Shown here piece by piece: positions 1 to 7,681 of a DNA stretch of 64,000 nt. The stretch is from positions 124,001 to 188,000 of the forward strand of contig CAWDAL010000029.1 in NCBI GenBank assembly GCA_963800285.1, in the 5' to 3' direction. This DNA is from DASUPK01 sp963800285 (GTDB lineage: Bacteria > Actinomycetota > Thermoleophilia > Solirubrobacterales > 70-9). The first letter of the stretch is position 1; every line of letters begins with the position of its first letter. The notes under the pieces are model-generated. The model was not told where the DNA came from and ran no database searches. It saw only the letters and a list, made by a program, of their open reading frames with translations. Both the position numbers and the translations under genes were made by a program.

Positions 1-12
1 AGAAAACAGGGG

Positions 13-1362
13 TCAGAGGGCGAGTCCGAGCGGCGACTCGAGCAGCTCGCGCACCCGAGCCAGGAACTGGGCGCCGTCCGCGCCGTAGAGGATGCGGTGG
101 TCGCAGGCGAGCGTCACGCCCATCAGCCGGCGGGCCTCGATCTCGCCCGACTCGGTCACCACCGGCTTGGCCTTGAGCTCGCCGACGGCGAGGATCCCCG
201 CTTGCGGGGTGTTGATCACGGCACCGAAGTTGGAGATCCCGTACATGCCGAGATTGGAGACCGTGAAGGTTCCGCCGGAGAGCTCGGGCGGTGTGATCGA
301 TCCGTCGCGGACGCGTGCGGCGAGGGCCCGGGTCTCCGTTGAGATCTGCCGCAGGCCCTTCCGGTCGGCGTCGAAGACGGTGGGAACCACCAGGGCCTCC
401 TGCGCGGCAACCGCGACCCCGAGGTTGACCCGCGAGTAGAGCTCGATCTTCCCGTCCCGGTAGGCGCCGTTCGCCCGCGGGTACTCGCGCAGAGCGAGCC
501 CGCAGGCCTTGACGACCATGTCGTTGAAGGTCGGGACCGGCTCGCCCTCCTTGGCCTGCGCCTTGAGCGCCCCCCGGCCCTCGACGGCCGCTGTCATGTC
601 GATCTCGGCCTGCAGGTAGAAGTGCGGAGCGGTTGCCTTCGACTCGGCCATCCGCCGGGCGACGGTCTGCTGCAGCTTGGTGAGCTCGACGACCTCGACC
701 TGCCCCTTGGCCGTCTCGGGCTTCTCGGCGACGCCGGGAGTCGGTCCCGCCGGAGCGGACGGTGCAACCGGCGCCTCGGCCGGAGGCTGCGATGCAACCC
801 GAGTGGCGGCGGCCCCACCCGCCAGCGCCTGCTCGACGTCCTTCTTGATGATCCGTCCGCCGGGGCCGGATCCGCTCAGTGCGGAGAGATCCAACCCGCG
901 ATCCCTGGCGATCCGCTTGGCGATGGGAGAGGCCTTGATCCGCCCGTCGCCCCCAACTGCGGCTGGGGAAGGTGTTGGGGAGGCGGGTGCGGCGGGGGCG
1001 GGGGTGGTGACGGTGCCAGGGGACGTGGCGCCATCCGAACCGTTGGCGCCCTGCTCTTCTGTGGATGGCGCGTGTCCCCGGGCAGCGGCACCACCGCCGC
1101 CCCCGGAACCCTCGACCACCTCGCTCGCATCGCCAACCCGCGCAATCGGGTCGCCGACCGGCAGCGTGTCGCCCTCCTGCGCCATGACCTCGACGAGGGT
1201 CCCCGCCGAGTCGGCCTCGTAGACCATGTTCGCCTTGTCGGTCTCGATCTCGACGAGCTCCTCGCCGACCTCGACCGAGTCGCCGACCCCCTTGAGCCAG
1301 CGCAGCACCGTCCCCTCCTCCATGGAGTCGGACAGCCTCGGCATGACGATGTCGACGGCCAT
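13..1362 (-). CDS. pdhC: Dihydrolipoamide acetyltransferase, E2 of pyruvate dehydrogenase complex
   Basis: E2 core subunit that transfers the acetyl group from lipoyl-lysine to CoA. One N-terminal lipoyl domain spans residues 1-78, with the lipoylated Lys43 in ETDKANMVYEAD. A long Ala/Pro/Gly linker follows, then a peripheral-subunit-binding domain at about 142-180 and a catalytic acyltransferase domain at about 220-449. The active-site motif reads D421-H-R-I-L-Y-G: His422 is kept, but the Asp of the usual HxxxDG motif is Tyr426. From memory, plastid and cyanobacterial-type E2 proteins carry the same Tyr, so activity is still expected. It is the last gene of the operon; its ATG shares one base with the pdhB stop (TGATG). 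Confidence 0.95.
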   Translation of the reverse strand: MAVDIVMPRLSDSMEEGTVLRWLKGVGDSVEVGEELVEIETDKANMVYEADSAGTLVEVMAQEGDTLPVGDPIARVGDASEVVEGSGGGGGAAARGHAPSTEEQGANGSDGATSPGTVTTPAPAAPASPTPSPAAVGGDGRIKASPIAKRIARDRGLDLSALSGSGPGGRIIKKDVEQALAGGAAATRVASQPPAEAPVAPSAPAGPTPGVAEKPETAKGQVEVVELTKLQQTVARRMAESKATAPHFYLQAEIDMTAAVEGRGALKAQAKEGEPVPTFNDMVVKACGLALREYPRANGAYRDGKIELYSRVNLGVAVAAQEALVVPTVFDADRKGLRQISTETRALAARVRDGSITPPELSGGTFTVSNLGMYGISNFGAVINTPQAGILAVGELKAKPVVTESGEIEARRLMGVTLACDHRILYGADGAQFLARVRELLESPLGLAL

Positions 1363-2351
1363 CAGCGGCTGCCCTCCAGCGTCTGCAGGGCGGCGCTGAC
1401 GATGTGCTCGACGTGCGGAATCGCCGCCTGCTCCATGCGCTTCGAGTAGGGCATGTGGACGTCTGCCCCCGTCACCCGCTCGATCGGCGCGTCGAGGTCG
1501 TCGAACGCCTGCCCCTGGATCAGGGCGGCGAGGTTGGCGCCGACGCCGCCATGCGGCCAGCCCTCCTCGACGATCACCACACGGTTCGTCTTGTGGACGG
1601 ACTCGACGATCGTGTCGAGATCGAGGGGACGCAGCGTGCGCGGATCGATCACCTCGGCGTCGACGCCATGGTCCTCGGAGAGAGCCTTGGCGGCCTGCAT
1701 GGCCACCTCGACCATCCGCAGGATGGCGACGATCGTCACGTCCGAGCCCTCGCGCCGGATCGCCGCTTCGCCGAAGTTGACGACGCCGTCGCCGTTCTCG
1801 GGGACCTCGCCGCGCAGGCCGTAGAGCGACTCGTGCTCGATGAAGATCACCGGGTTGTCGTCGCGGATCGCCGCCTTGAGCAAGCCCTTGCCGTCGGCCG
1901 GGGTGGCGGGGCAGGCGACGAGCAGCCCGGGGATCTGCAGGAACATCGCCTCGAAGCTGTGTGAGTGGGTCGGCCCGAGCTGGTGGCCACCGCCCCCCGG
2001 CATCCGGACGACCAGCGGCACCCGCACCTGGCCGCCGAACATGTAGGGAATCGCAGCGGCGTGGTTCACGATCTGGTCCATCGCCAGCAGCGCGAAGTTG
2101 ACGGTCATGATCTCGACGATCGGCCGCAGGCTTCCCATCGCCGCGCCCACGCCCATGCCGACGATGGAGTTCTCGGAGATCGGGGTGTCGCGGACTCGCT
2201 TCTCGCCGAACTCGTCGAGCAGTCCCTCGGTGACCTTGAAGGATCCCTGGAACACCGCGACGTCCTCGCCCATCACGAAGACGTTCTCGTCGCGACGCAT
2301 CTCCTCGGCCATCGCGTCACGCAGGGCCTCGCGCATTCGCATCACGGCCAT
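1362..2351 (-). CDS. pdhB: Pyruvate dehydrogenase E1 component, beta subunit
   Basis: Forms the alpha2beta2 thiamine-diphosphate E1 enzyme with PdhA. The 329 residues match the usual beta-subunit length. They contain the GEDVAVFQGSFKVTEGL segment near the N-terminus, the RDTPISENSIVGMGVGAA pyrimidine-binding region with the conserved Glu, and the transketolase C-terminal domain (EVIDPRTLRPLDLDTI, VVIVEEGWPHGG). It lies between pdhA and pdhC, with one-base TGATG junctions on both sides, so the three subunits are probably translated in a coupled fashion. A branched-chain 2-oxoacid dehydrogenase beta subunit is the alternative, but the E1-alpha partner looks like the pyruvate type. Confidence 0.95.
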   Translation of the reverse strand: MAVMRMREALRDAMAEEMRRDENVFVMGEDVAVFQGSFKVTEGLLDEFGEKRVRDTPISENSIVGMGVGAAMGSLRPIVEIMTVNFALLAMDQIVNHAAAIPYMFGGQVRVPLVVRMPGGGGHQLGPTHSHSFEAMFLQIPGLLVACPATPADGKGLLKAAIRDDNPVIFIEHESLYGLRGEVPENGDGVVNFGEAAIRREGSDVTIVAILRMVEVAMQAAKALSEDHGVDAEVIDPRTLRPLDLDTIVESVHKTNRVVIVEEGWPHGGVGANLAALIQGQAFDDLDAPIERVTGADVHMPYSKRMEQAAIPHVEHIVSAALQTLEGSR

Positions 2352-3577
2352 CAGTGCACGTCCTCCGGCCGCGTGTCCGGCTGGACCCCCTCGGCCTCCA
2401 GCAGCTCCTCGTCCTCGGCGTATTCCGCGCCACGCTCGGCGAGCTGCCGGGCGCGCTTGGTCGCGGCGCGCTCCTCCTCCGCCGCGTGCGAGTCGGGCGA
2501 GCGCTCATCGACCCCGTACCAGCCGGGAACCTGGTCGCCGAGGACGTAGAGGTGGTCGTAGAGCGAGTCCAACGGCGGCTCCGGCGAGTTGTCGGCGTAT
2601 TCCACGGCGTCGGTCACGATCCGGTCGGCCTCCTCGCGGATCGAATCCACGTCTGCGTCGGTGAGCACCTTCTCGGAGATCAGCCGCTTGGAGAAGCTCT
2701 CGATCGGGTCCTTGTGCTGCCACTCCTCCACCTCCTCCTTGGTCCGGTAGACCTCGGGGTCGGCGGCGGAGTGCCCGCGGTAGCGGTAGGTGAAGGCCTC
2801 GACCAGGGTGGGCTTGCGGTCCTCGCGGGCGAGGCGAATGTGCTCGGCGACGGTCTCGCGCACGGCCATCACGTCCATGCCGTCCACTCGCACGCCCGGC
2901 ACGCCCATTCCCTCGGCCTTCTGGGATAGATCGGTCACGGCAGAGTGACGCTCGATCGCGGTCCCCATGCCGTAGAGGTTGTTCTCGACCAGGAAGACGA
3001 CGGGCAGGCTCCAGAGGGCAGCCAGGTTCATCGTCTCGCCGAAGTTGCCCGTGTTCGAGGCGCCGTCGCCGAACATGCAGACGGTGACCTCGTCGGTGCC
3101 GCGGTAATCGGAGGAGAGCGCCAGCCCGGCCGCGAGCGGCAGGTTGCCGCCGACGATCCCGTACCCGCCCATGAAGCGGCGCTCGAGGTCGAAGATGTGC
3201 ATCGAGCCGCCGCGGCCGCCGGAGGTCCCGTCCACGCGTCCGAAGAGCTCGGCCATCACCCGCTTCGGGTCGGTCCCGCGGGCGATCGCATGCCCGTGCG
3301 TCCGGTAGGTCCCGATCAGGTAGTCGTCGGGCCGCATCACCGAGGTGGTGCCGACGATCGTGGCCTCCTCGCCGATGGCGAGGTGCAGGAAGCCACCGGC
3401 CTTGGCGCGCTGGTACTGGCGCCCCGCCTCCTCCTCGAAGCGCCTGATCAGAGCCATCTGGCGAAGCAGCTCGAGGCAGGTGTCCTTGTCGGGAAGCTTC
3501 GGCTTCGCCCGGGTCTTGCCCTTGCCGTCGGACGATCCGGCCGCCCTGCGTCGCGACTTCGTCTTGCTCTCAGCCAC
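2351..3577 (-). CDS. pdhA: Pyruvate dehydrogenase E1 component, alpha subunit
   Basis: Thiamine-diphosphate subunit that decarboxylates pyruvate and acetylates the E2 lipoyl group. The ThDP-binding signature is clear: GDGASNTGNFGETMN followed by LPVVFLVENN. The GGRGGSMHIF and YRYRGHSAADPE segments are typical of PDH E1-alpha. The open frame continues upstream to 3652, but that part overlaps the preceding gene. I chose the GTG at 3577 (VAESKTKS), 10 bases after the stop of the upstream gene and with GGGAG upstream. About 30 residues of basic, probably disordered sequence precede the fold. It is followed directly by pdhB. Confidence 0.93.
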   Translation of the reverse strand: MAESKTKSRRRAAGSSDGKGKTRAKPKLPDKDTCLELLRQMALIRRFEEEAGRQYQRAKAGGFLHLAIGEEATIVGTTSVMRPDDYLIGTYRTHGHAIARGTDPKRVMAELFGRVDGTSGGRGGSMHIFDLERRFMGGYGIVGGNLPLAAGLALSSDYRGTDEVTVCMFGDGASNTGNFGETMNLAALWSLPVVFLVENNLYGMGTAIERHSAVTDLSQKAEGMGVPGVRVDGMDVMAVRETVAEHIRLAREDRKPTLVEAFTYRYRGHSAADPEVYRTKEEVEEWQHKDPIESFSKRLISEKVLTDADVDSIREEADRIVTDAVEYADNSPEPPLDSLYDHLYVLGDQVPGWYGVDERSPDSHAAEEERAATKRARQLAERGAEYAEDEELLEAEGVQPDTRPEDVH

Positions 3578-3587
3578 TGAGCTCAGC

Positions 3588-4187
3588 CTACTCCCGCCGT
3601 AAAGCCGCCACCGCCTCTTCCAGCTGATCGTCGCCCCAGAACAGCCGGTCACCCACCACGATCGTGGGGATCCCCTCCAAGCCCCGCTCCAGCGCCTCGT
3701 CGGTCGCCGCCTGAAGTCTGTCCTTGACCGATTGCGTCTCGATTCCCTTCAACACCGCATTCGGGTGGAGCTCGCACGCGGCCGCCGCCACCAGGACGTT
3801 GTCGACGTCACTCATGTCGCGGCCGGCGGCGAACACCTGTCTGAAGCAGGCGAGCGAGAAGGAGACCACCCTCCCCGATTCCTTCGCGTAGATCGCCGCG
3901 CGGATCGGGTTGAGGCTGTAGTTCTCGATCGGCCAGCCGTCGGGGTAGAGCACCTTCGGCAGCCCGCGCTCGCCGGCCCGGCGCTGGATCTCCGCGAAGT
4001 CGGCGCTGCGGTCCTCCTCGAAGGACCAGGGCCGCCGGCCGGTCGTCTTCAGGATGTGGCCGAAGGAGATCGGCTGCCACTCGGGCTGCTCGAGCTCGGC
4101 CTCGGCGAAGAGGCCACTGACGCGCTCGGCCGCCAGGTACGAGTACGGCGAGCTGAAGTCGTAGTAGAAGGTCGCCCGCTCGGTCAT
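3588..4187 (-). CDS. DsbA-fold / 2-hydroxychromene-2-carboxylate isomerase-like protein
   Basis: A 199-residue thioredoxin-superfamily protein of the DsbA/HCCA isomerase group. The N-terminus reads FYYDFSSPYSYLA: the CxxC of DsbA is replaced by SPYS, as in glutathione-dependent HCCA isomerases and FrnE-like proteins. The C-terminus has the cis-Pro strand and the family-typical end (GIPTIVVGDRLFWGDDQLE). The ATG at 4187 overlaps the TMEM175 stop by four bases (ATGA). A longer frame reaching 4670 is only antiphase read-through of that gene. The substrate cannot be told from sequence. Its position inside a pyruvate dehydrogenase operon is unexplained. Confidence 0.8.
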   Translation of the reverse strand: MTERATFYYDFSSPYSYLAAERVSGLFAEAELEQPEWQPISFGHILKTTGRRPWSFEEDRSADFAEIQRRAGERGLPKVLYPDGWPIENYSLNPIRAAIYAKESGRVVSFSLACFRQVFAAGRDMSDVDNVLVAAAACELHPNAVLKGIETQSVKDRLQAATDEALERGLEGIPTIVVGDRLFWGDDQLEEAVAALRRE

Positions 4188-4789
4188 GACTCGCCGGTCG
4201 CCGCCATCGGGCTCTGCATGCCGGCGACCATGTAGTACACCGCGAGCGCGGCATTGATCACAAGCACGACAGCCGGGCTGATGAAGGCGAAGGCCAGCTG
4301 GATCGCATAGAAGGGCGTGCCGATCTGAAAGCGCCTCGAGACGCGACGGACCTGTTCGTCGGTCAGCTGGACCCCCAGCAGCTCCTTCCGATGAACGATG
4401 TAGCTCCAGAGCGCGCCGTAGGCGAGCGACATCGCGAGGAACGCCGAGCTGTAGACGATCGCCGCGACCTCCTCGTCGGCGCCGGACTTGAGATGCTCGG
4501 CCAGCAGCGCGGTCGGGAAGGGAATGAAGACGACCGTGAAGAGCAGCAGCAGGTTCAGGTAGAGCACACCGCGATTGGCCCGGGCGAGATGGTCCAGGAC
4601 GCCGTGGTGGTTCACCCAGATGATCCCGATCACCCAGAAGCTGACGAAGAAGGCCGCGAAGGATGGCCACTCCTCCCTCAGGCTGTGCCAGAGATGGTCC
4701 CCGGCTGGGACGTTCAGCTCGAGCACCAGCAGGGTGATGGCAATGGCGAAGACGCCGTCGCTGAAGGCCTCGAGACGGTTCGTCGTCAA
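4184..4789 (-). CDS. TMEM175-family (DUF1211) potassium channel-like membrane protein
   Basis: A 201-residue integral membrane protein. It starts with the family signature FSDGVFAIAITLLVLEL, the pore-lining FSD helix of bacterial TMEM175 channels. Several more hydrophobic segments follow (FAAFFVSFWVIGIIWVNHHG, NLLLLFTVVFIPFPTALL, SSAFLAMSLAYGALWSYIV, FAFISPAVVLVINAALAVYYM), giving about six transmembrane helices as in single-repeat bacterial members. Those members are known to form tetrameric K+ channels. The ATG overlaps the lpdA stop by four bases, and its own stop overlaps the next gene the same way, so it sits firmly within the lpd-pdh transcription unit. Confidence 0.85.
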   Translation of the reverse strand: MTTNRLEAFSDGVFAIAITLLVLELNVPAGDHLWHSLREEWPSFAAFFVSFWVIGIIWVNHHGVLDHLARANRGVLYLNLLLLFTVVFIPFPTALLAEHLKSGADEEVAAIVYSSAFLAMSLAYGALWSYIVHRKELLGVQLTDEQVRRVSRRFQIGTPFYAIQLAFAFISPAVVLVINAALAVYYMVAGMQSPMAATGES

Positions 4790-6153
4790 GCGTGTATCGC
4801 CCAGCCGTCGACGGCCCGGGCGCCGTCGAGGATCGCCTCCGACATCGTCGGATGCGGGTGGATGATGCGCTGCAGCTCCGGATAGCCGCCCTCGAGGGCC
4901 ATCACGTTGCAGATCTCGCTGATCATGTCGCAGGCGATGTTGCCGACGATGTGGGCGCCCAGGATCTCGCCGTACTCGGGGTCGCCGACGATCTTCACGA
5001 GGCCGGCCCGGTCGTCGTAGACGACGGAGGCGCCGGCACCGCCCAGCTTGAACTTGCCGACCTTGATCTGTCGGCCGGTCTCCTTCGCCTGCTCCTCGGT
5101 CATGCCGACGCTCGCGACCTGCGGGTGGGTGAAGGTCGCGCCCGGGATCAGGTCGACGTTGACGGGCTCGGTCTCGTGGCCAGCCGCCACCTCGACGGCG
5201 ACGACGCCCTCCTCCTCGGCCTTGTGGGCGAGCGCGGGGCCACGGACGAGGTCGCCGATCGCGAAGATGCCGTCGGCCGAGGTTCGCTGGAGCTCGTCGA
5301 TCTCGATCTGGCCGCGGTCGTTCGTCTTGACTCCGGCGGCATCGAGATTGAGTGGATCCGTGTCGGGCTTCCGCCCGCCGGCGATCACCAGGTAGTCGGC
5401 CTTGATCTCCTGATCCCCGGCCTTCACCTTGACCCCGCTCTTCTGCTCTTCGACGCTCTCGACCTTGGTGCCGGTGAGCACCTCCATGCCGTCCTTCTTG
5501 AACTGGCGCTCGACGACGCGCGCCATGTCCTTGTCCTCGAGCGGGAGGATCTGGTCGAGCATCTCGATCAGGGTGACCTCGACGCCCATGCGGGAGTAGG
5601 CGGAGGCGATCTCCGAGCCGGAGGCGCCGGCGCCGGCGATCACCAGCGACTTGGGCATCGACTCGAGCGAGTAGGCGCCCCAGGTGTCGATCACGCGGTC
5701 GGAGAACTCCACGCCGGGGATCGGCATCGCAACGGAGCCCGTGGCCAGCACGATCGCCTTGGCCTGGTGCTCATCATCGCCGACCTTCACCTTCCCGCCG
5801 CCGGCGAGGGAGGCCTCGCCGTGCAGGAACTCGGCCTTGTTCTTGTTCCAGAGGAACTGGACGCCGTCCTCGAGCGTCTTGGAGACCTTCGCCCGGCGCT
5901 CCTGCAGGGCCTTCCAGTCGATCTCCGCCTTGCCGGCCTTGATGCCGAGCTCGGCGCCGTCCTGGCTCACCGCCTGAAAGATCTCGGCGGTGTGGAGCAC
6001 GGTCTTCGCCGGGATGCAGGCGTAGTTCAGGCAGCGGCCGCCGGCCTTGTCGCGCTCGACGACCGCGGTCTTCTGCCCGAGCTGGGCTGCCCTGATCGCG
6101 GCCACGTAACCCCCAGGCCCGCCTCCGATGATGATCACATCGTAATCGGCCAT
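4786..6153 (-). CDS. lpdA: Dihydrolipoamide dehydrogenase (E3)
   Basis: Flavoprotein that reoxidises dihydrolipoamide with NAD+ for the PDH complex and probably other 2-oxoacid complexes. It shows the FAD-binding GGGPGGYVAAIRAAQLG at residues 10-26. The redox-active disulfide is in GGRCLNYACIPAK (Cys41 and Cys46), with an NAD-binding GxGxSG segment (IAGAGASGSEIASAYSRMG) and the C-terminal IIHPHPTMSEAI carrying the catalytic His-Glu pair. Its 455 residues are normal for E3. It is the first gene of the six-gene PDH unit, so the promoter should lie in the short gap before the upstream membrane-protein gene, or further upstream. Confidence 0.96.
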   Translation of the reverse strand: MADYDVIIIGGGPGGYVAAIRAAQLGQKTAVVERDKAGGRCLNYACIPAKTVLHTAEIFQAVSQDGAELGIKAGKAEIDWKALQERRAKVSKTLEDGVQFLWNKNKAEFLHGEASLAGGGKVKVGDDEHQAKAIVLATGSVAMPIPGVEFSDRVIDTWGAYSLESMPKSLVIAGAGASGSEIASAYSRMGVEVTLIEMLDQILPLEDKDMARVVERQFKKDGMEVLTGTKVESVEEQKSGVKVKAGDQEIKADYLVIAGGRKPDTDPLNLDAAGVKTNDRGQIEIDELQRTSADGIFAIGDLVRGPALAHKAEEEGVVAVEVAAGHETEPVNVDLIPGATFTHPQVASVGMTEEQAKETGRQIKVGKFKLGGAGASVVYDDRAGLVKIVGDPEYGEILGAHIVGNIACDMISEICNVMALEGGYPELQRIIHPHPTMSEAILDGARAVDGWAIHA

Positions 6154-6175
6154 CGATTCGACTCTATCGGAGGGG

Positions 6176-6775
6176 CTAATCCGTCCCGGGTGGTTCGGGC
6201 ATCTGGATCCGAGCCATCGCGCGGATCATGAAATAGAAGAGGGCCGCCGAGCCGGCGAGCAGGAGCGTCGTCCCGACCGCCTGGACGACCGAGCTGACGA
6301 CGACGAGGCCGAACGCACTGGCGAGCATCACCAACAGCAGCACGGTCTGGAAGCCGAGGACTGCCCAGTAGCGGGCGCGCCACATGCCCACGGTCATCGC
6401 CCAGAGGACGATTCCGAAGACGATGATCGGGAGGGGCTTGATGTGCCTGCCTCCGGCGTCGACACCGGCGATTGCGAGACCGGCTGAGACCGTGAAGACG
6501 ATCGCCAGGACCGCCGAGGCGATTGCCCCGACGGTGACCGCCTTCGGTCGTTCGCCCTCCTCGAGCGGCTCGAGCTTGGCGCGAGCCTCCGCATTACGCT
6601 CCTCGTAGCGCCGCGACATCTTCTCCTGGAAGGTCTCGGTCGGGGCGACGCCGTTCGATGCGGCCGGATCCTCGCTCGCCTCGGCCGCCGTTCCCAAGGA
6701 ATCGCCGGTGCGCTCCGTCGACCGCCGCTTGCGCTTCTGCCGGTCGGCGCGCTTCCTGTCCCGAGCCCCCGCCAT
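6176..6775 (-). CDS. Hypothetical four-helix membrane protein
   Basis: A 199-residue protein that I do not recognise. The first 85 residues are highly charged and probably disordered (many K/R in residues 5-20, then acidic). Four predicted transmembrane helices then follow one another closely, roughly at 84-105, 115-131, 134-155 and 158-178, with the C-terminus probably cytoplasmic. The ATG shares one base with the thiE stop (TGATG), so it is co-transcribed with thiE. Nothing in the sequence points to thiamine transport. Confidence 0.7.
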   Translation of the reverse strand: MAGARDRKRADRQKRKRRSTERTGDSLGTAAEASEDPAASNGVAPTETFQEKMSRRYEERNAEARAKLEPLEEGERPKAVTVGAIASAVLAIVFTVSAGLAIAGVDAGGRHIKPLPIIVFGIVLWAMTVGMWRARYWAVLGFQTVLLLVMLASAFGLVVVSSVVQAVGTTLLLAGSAALFYFMIRAMARIQMPEPPGTD

Positions 6776-7506
6776 CAGCCCCGTTCGGCCCTGGCCGCGG
6801 GATCGACGGTGCCGAACAGGGCCGTCGTCGCGGCGCGCGGATCGGTCGCGTCTCGAATCGCCCTGACCACGCAGAGGCGCTCCGCGCCGGCCGAGACCAC
6901 CTCGTCCGCGTTACCGGAGTCGATCCCGCCGATGGCGAACCAGGGCCGCTCGGCGATCTGGGCCGTCTCCCTGATCAGCTCCAGCCCGGTTCCCGGACGC
7001 CCCTCCTTGGTGGGGGTTTCCCAGATCGGGCCGACGCTGATGTAGTCGACGGGTTGCCTCGCGGCGGCCTCGATCTGCTCCCGGCTGTGGGTCGAGAGGC
7101 CGATGATCGCGTCGGGCCCCATGATCCGCCGCGCTTCCGCCGGGTCCATATCGTCCTGGCCGACGTGGACGCCGTCCGCGCGCAGCTCGAGCGCGAGGTG
7201 CGGGTCGTCGTTGACGATGAAGAGCGCCCCGTAGGTGTTGGCGAGCCTGCGGAAGGTGTGACCCGAGCGCTCGATTGCGTTGCGTGGGAGCTCACGGTCG
7301 CGAAGCTCGACCATCCCGGCGCCGGCGCCCATCGCGGCGTTGAGCAGGGCCTCCGGGTCCTGGCCACTGGGGCGGCCCTCGCAGACGAAGTAGAGGCGGG
7401 CCCAGCGCAGCCGCTGACGGCGCAGCTCCCCGATCGCCTCGGGGGGAGCCAGGTGAGTCGGGCCGGGCGGAGTGTCGGTCACTTCACGAGGAGCGTAGAT
7501 CACCAC
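6775..7506 (-). CDS. thiE: Thiamine-phosphate synthase
   Basis: Joins the pyrimidine (HMP-PP) and thiazole (THZ-P) halves into thiamine phosphate. The 243-residue protein has the TIM-barrel motifs of ThiE: MVELRDRELPRNAIERS, the HVGQDDM diphosphate/Mg site, IGLSTHSREQIEAA, VDYISVGPIWETPTK and FAIGGID. About 40 residues precede the barrel. I keep the GTG at 7506 (a second GTG is at 7503) because GAGGAG lies about ten bases upstream; a GTG at 7482 is an alternative. It is divergent from thiO-thiSG, whose TPP riboswitch is on the other strand. A copy of the dispersed hairpin repeat (7508-7547) covers its leader. Confidence 0.93.
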   Translation of the reverse strand: MVIYAPREVTDTPPGPTHLAPPEAIGELRRQRLRWARLYFVCEGRPSGQDPEALLNAAMGAGAGMVELRDRELPRNAIERSGHTFRRLANTYGALFIVNDDPHLALELRADGVHVGQDDMDPAEARRIMGPDAIIGLSTHSREQIEAAARQPVDYISVGPIWETPTKEGRPGTGLELIRETAQIAERPWFAIGGIDSGNADEVVSAGAERLCVVRAIRDATDPRAATTALFGTVDPAARAERG

Positions 7507-7507
7507 G

Positions 7508-7547
7508 AAACGGGTGGCTCCTCGGCTTTGCCTCGGAGCCGCCTCGC
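7508..7547 (+). repeat. Dispersed hairpin repeat, copy F
   Basis: Flanks AAACGGGT (7508-7515) and GCCTCGC (7541-7547) match the family consensus. Between them, GGCTCC (7516-7521) pairs with GGAGCC (7535-7540), and an inner GGC-TTT-GCC hairpin fills the middle. This is the longest and most divergent copy: it has no bulged T, and the outer pairs are T-G, G-C, G-C, G-T. It lies between the thiE start and the TPP riboswitch, on the leader of thiE. Confidence 0.6.
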
Positions 7548-7561
7548 ACTACGATGAACGT

Positions 7562-7653
7562 GCAACGGGAGCCCACCAAAGGGCTGAGAGGGCGGCTGAA
7601 GCGCCGCCGACCGTCCGAACCTGATCCGGGTAATGCCGGCGCAGGGAGGTTGG
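7562..7653 (+). promoter_or_regulatory. TPP riboswitch (THI element)
   Basis: The aptamer core is evident. CTGAGAG is at 7584-7590 and CTGATCCGGGTAATGCCGGC begins at 7621, followed by GCAGGGAGG, in the standard THI-box order. P1 can be drawn from CAAC (7563-7566) with GTTG (7649-7652); GGCGGC and GCCGCC form the variable P3 arm. The GGGAGG at 7644-7649 is the only good Shine-Dalgarno sequence before thiO and is partly inside P1, so TPP binding would plausibly repress translation of thiO and thiSG. Confidence 0.92.
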
Positions 7654-7662
7654 AGCGCCTCG

Positions 7663-7680
7663 GCCGCAACCAATTGCGGC
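7663..7680 (+). promoter_or_regulatory. Hairpin immediately before the thiO start codon
   Basis: GCCGCAA (7663-7669) and TTGCGGC (7674-7680) form a perfect 7-bp stem with a CCAA loop, ending one base before the thiO ATG at 7682. It separates the riboswitch Shine-Dalgarno (7644-7649) from the ATG. If the stem folds, the effective spacing is about 13-14 bases instead of 32. Confidence 0.55.
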
Positions 7681-7681
7681 A

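Noticed and set aside
4188..4670. N-terminal 160-residue extension of the DsbA-fold gene
   Set aside because: It reads through the TMEM175 gene in a wrong phase; the natural start is the ATG at 4187 in an ATGA overlap.
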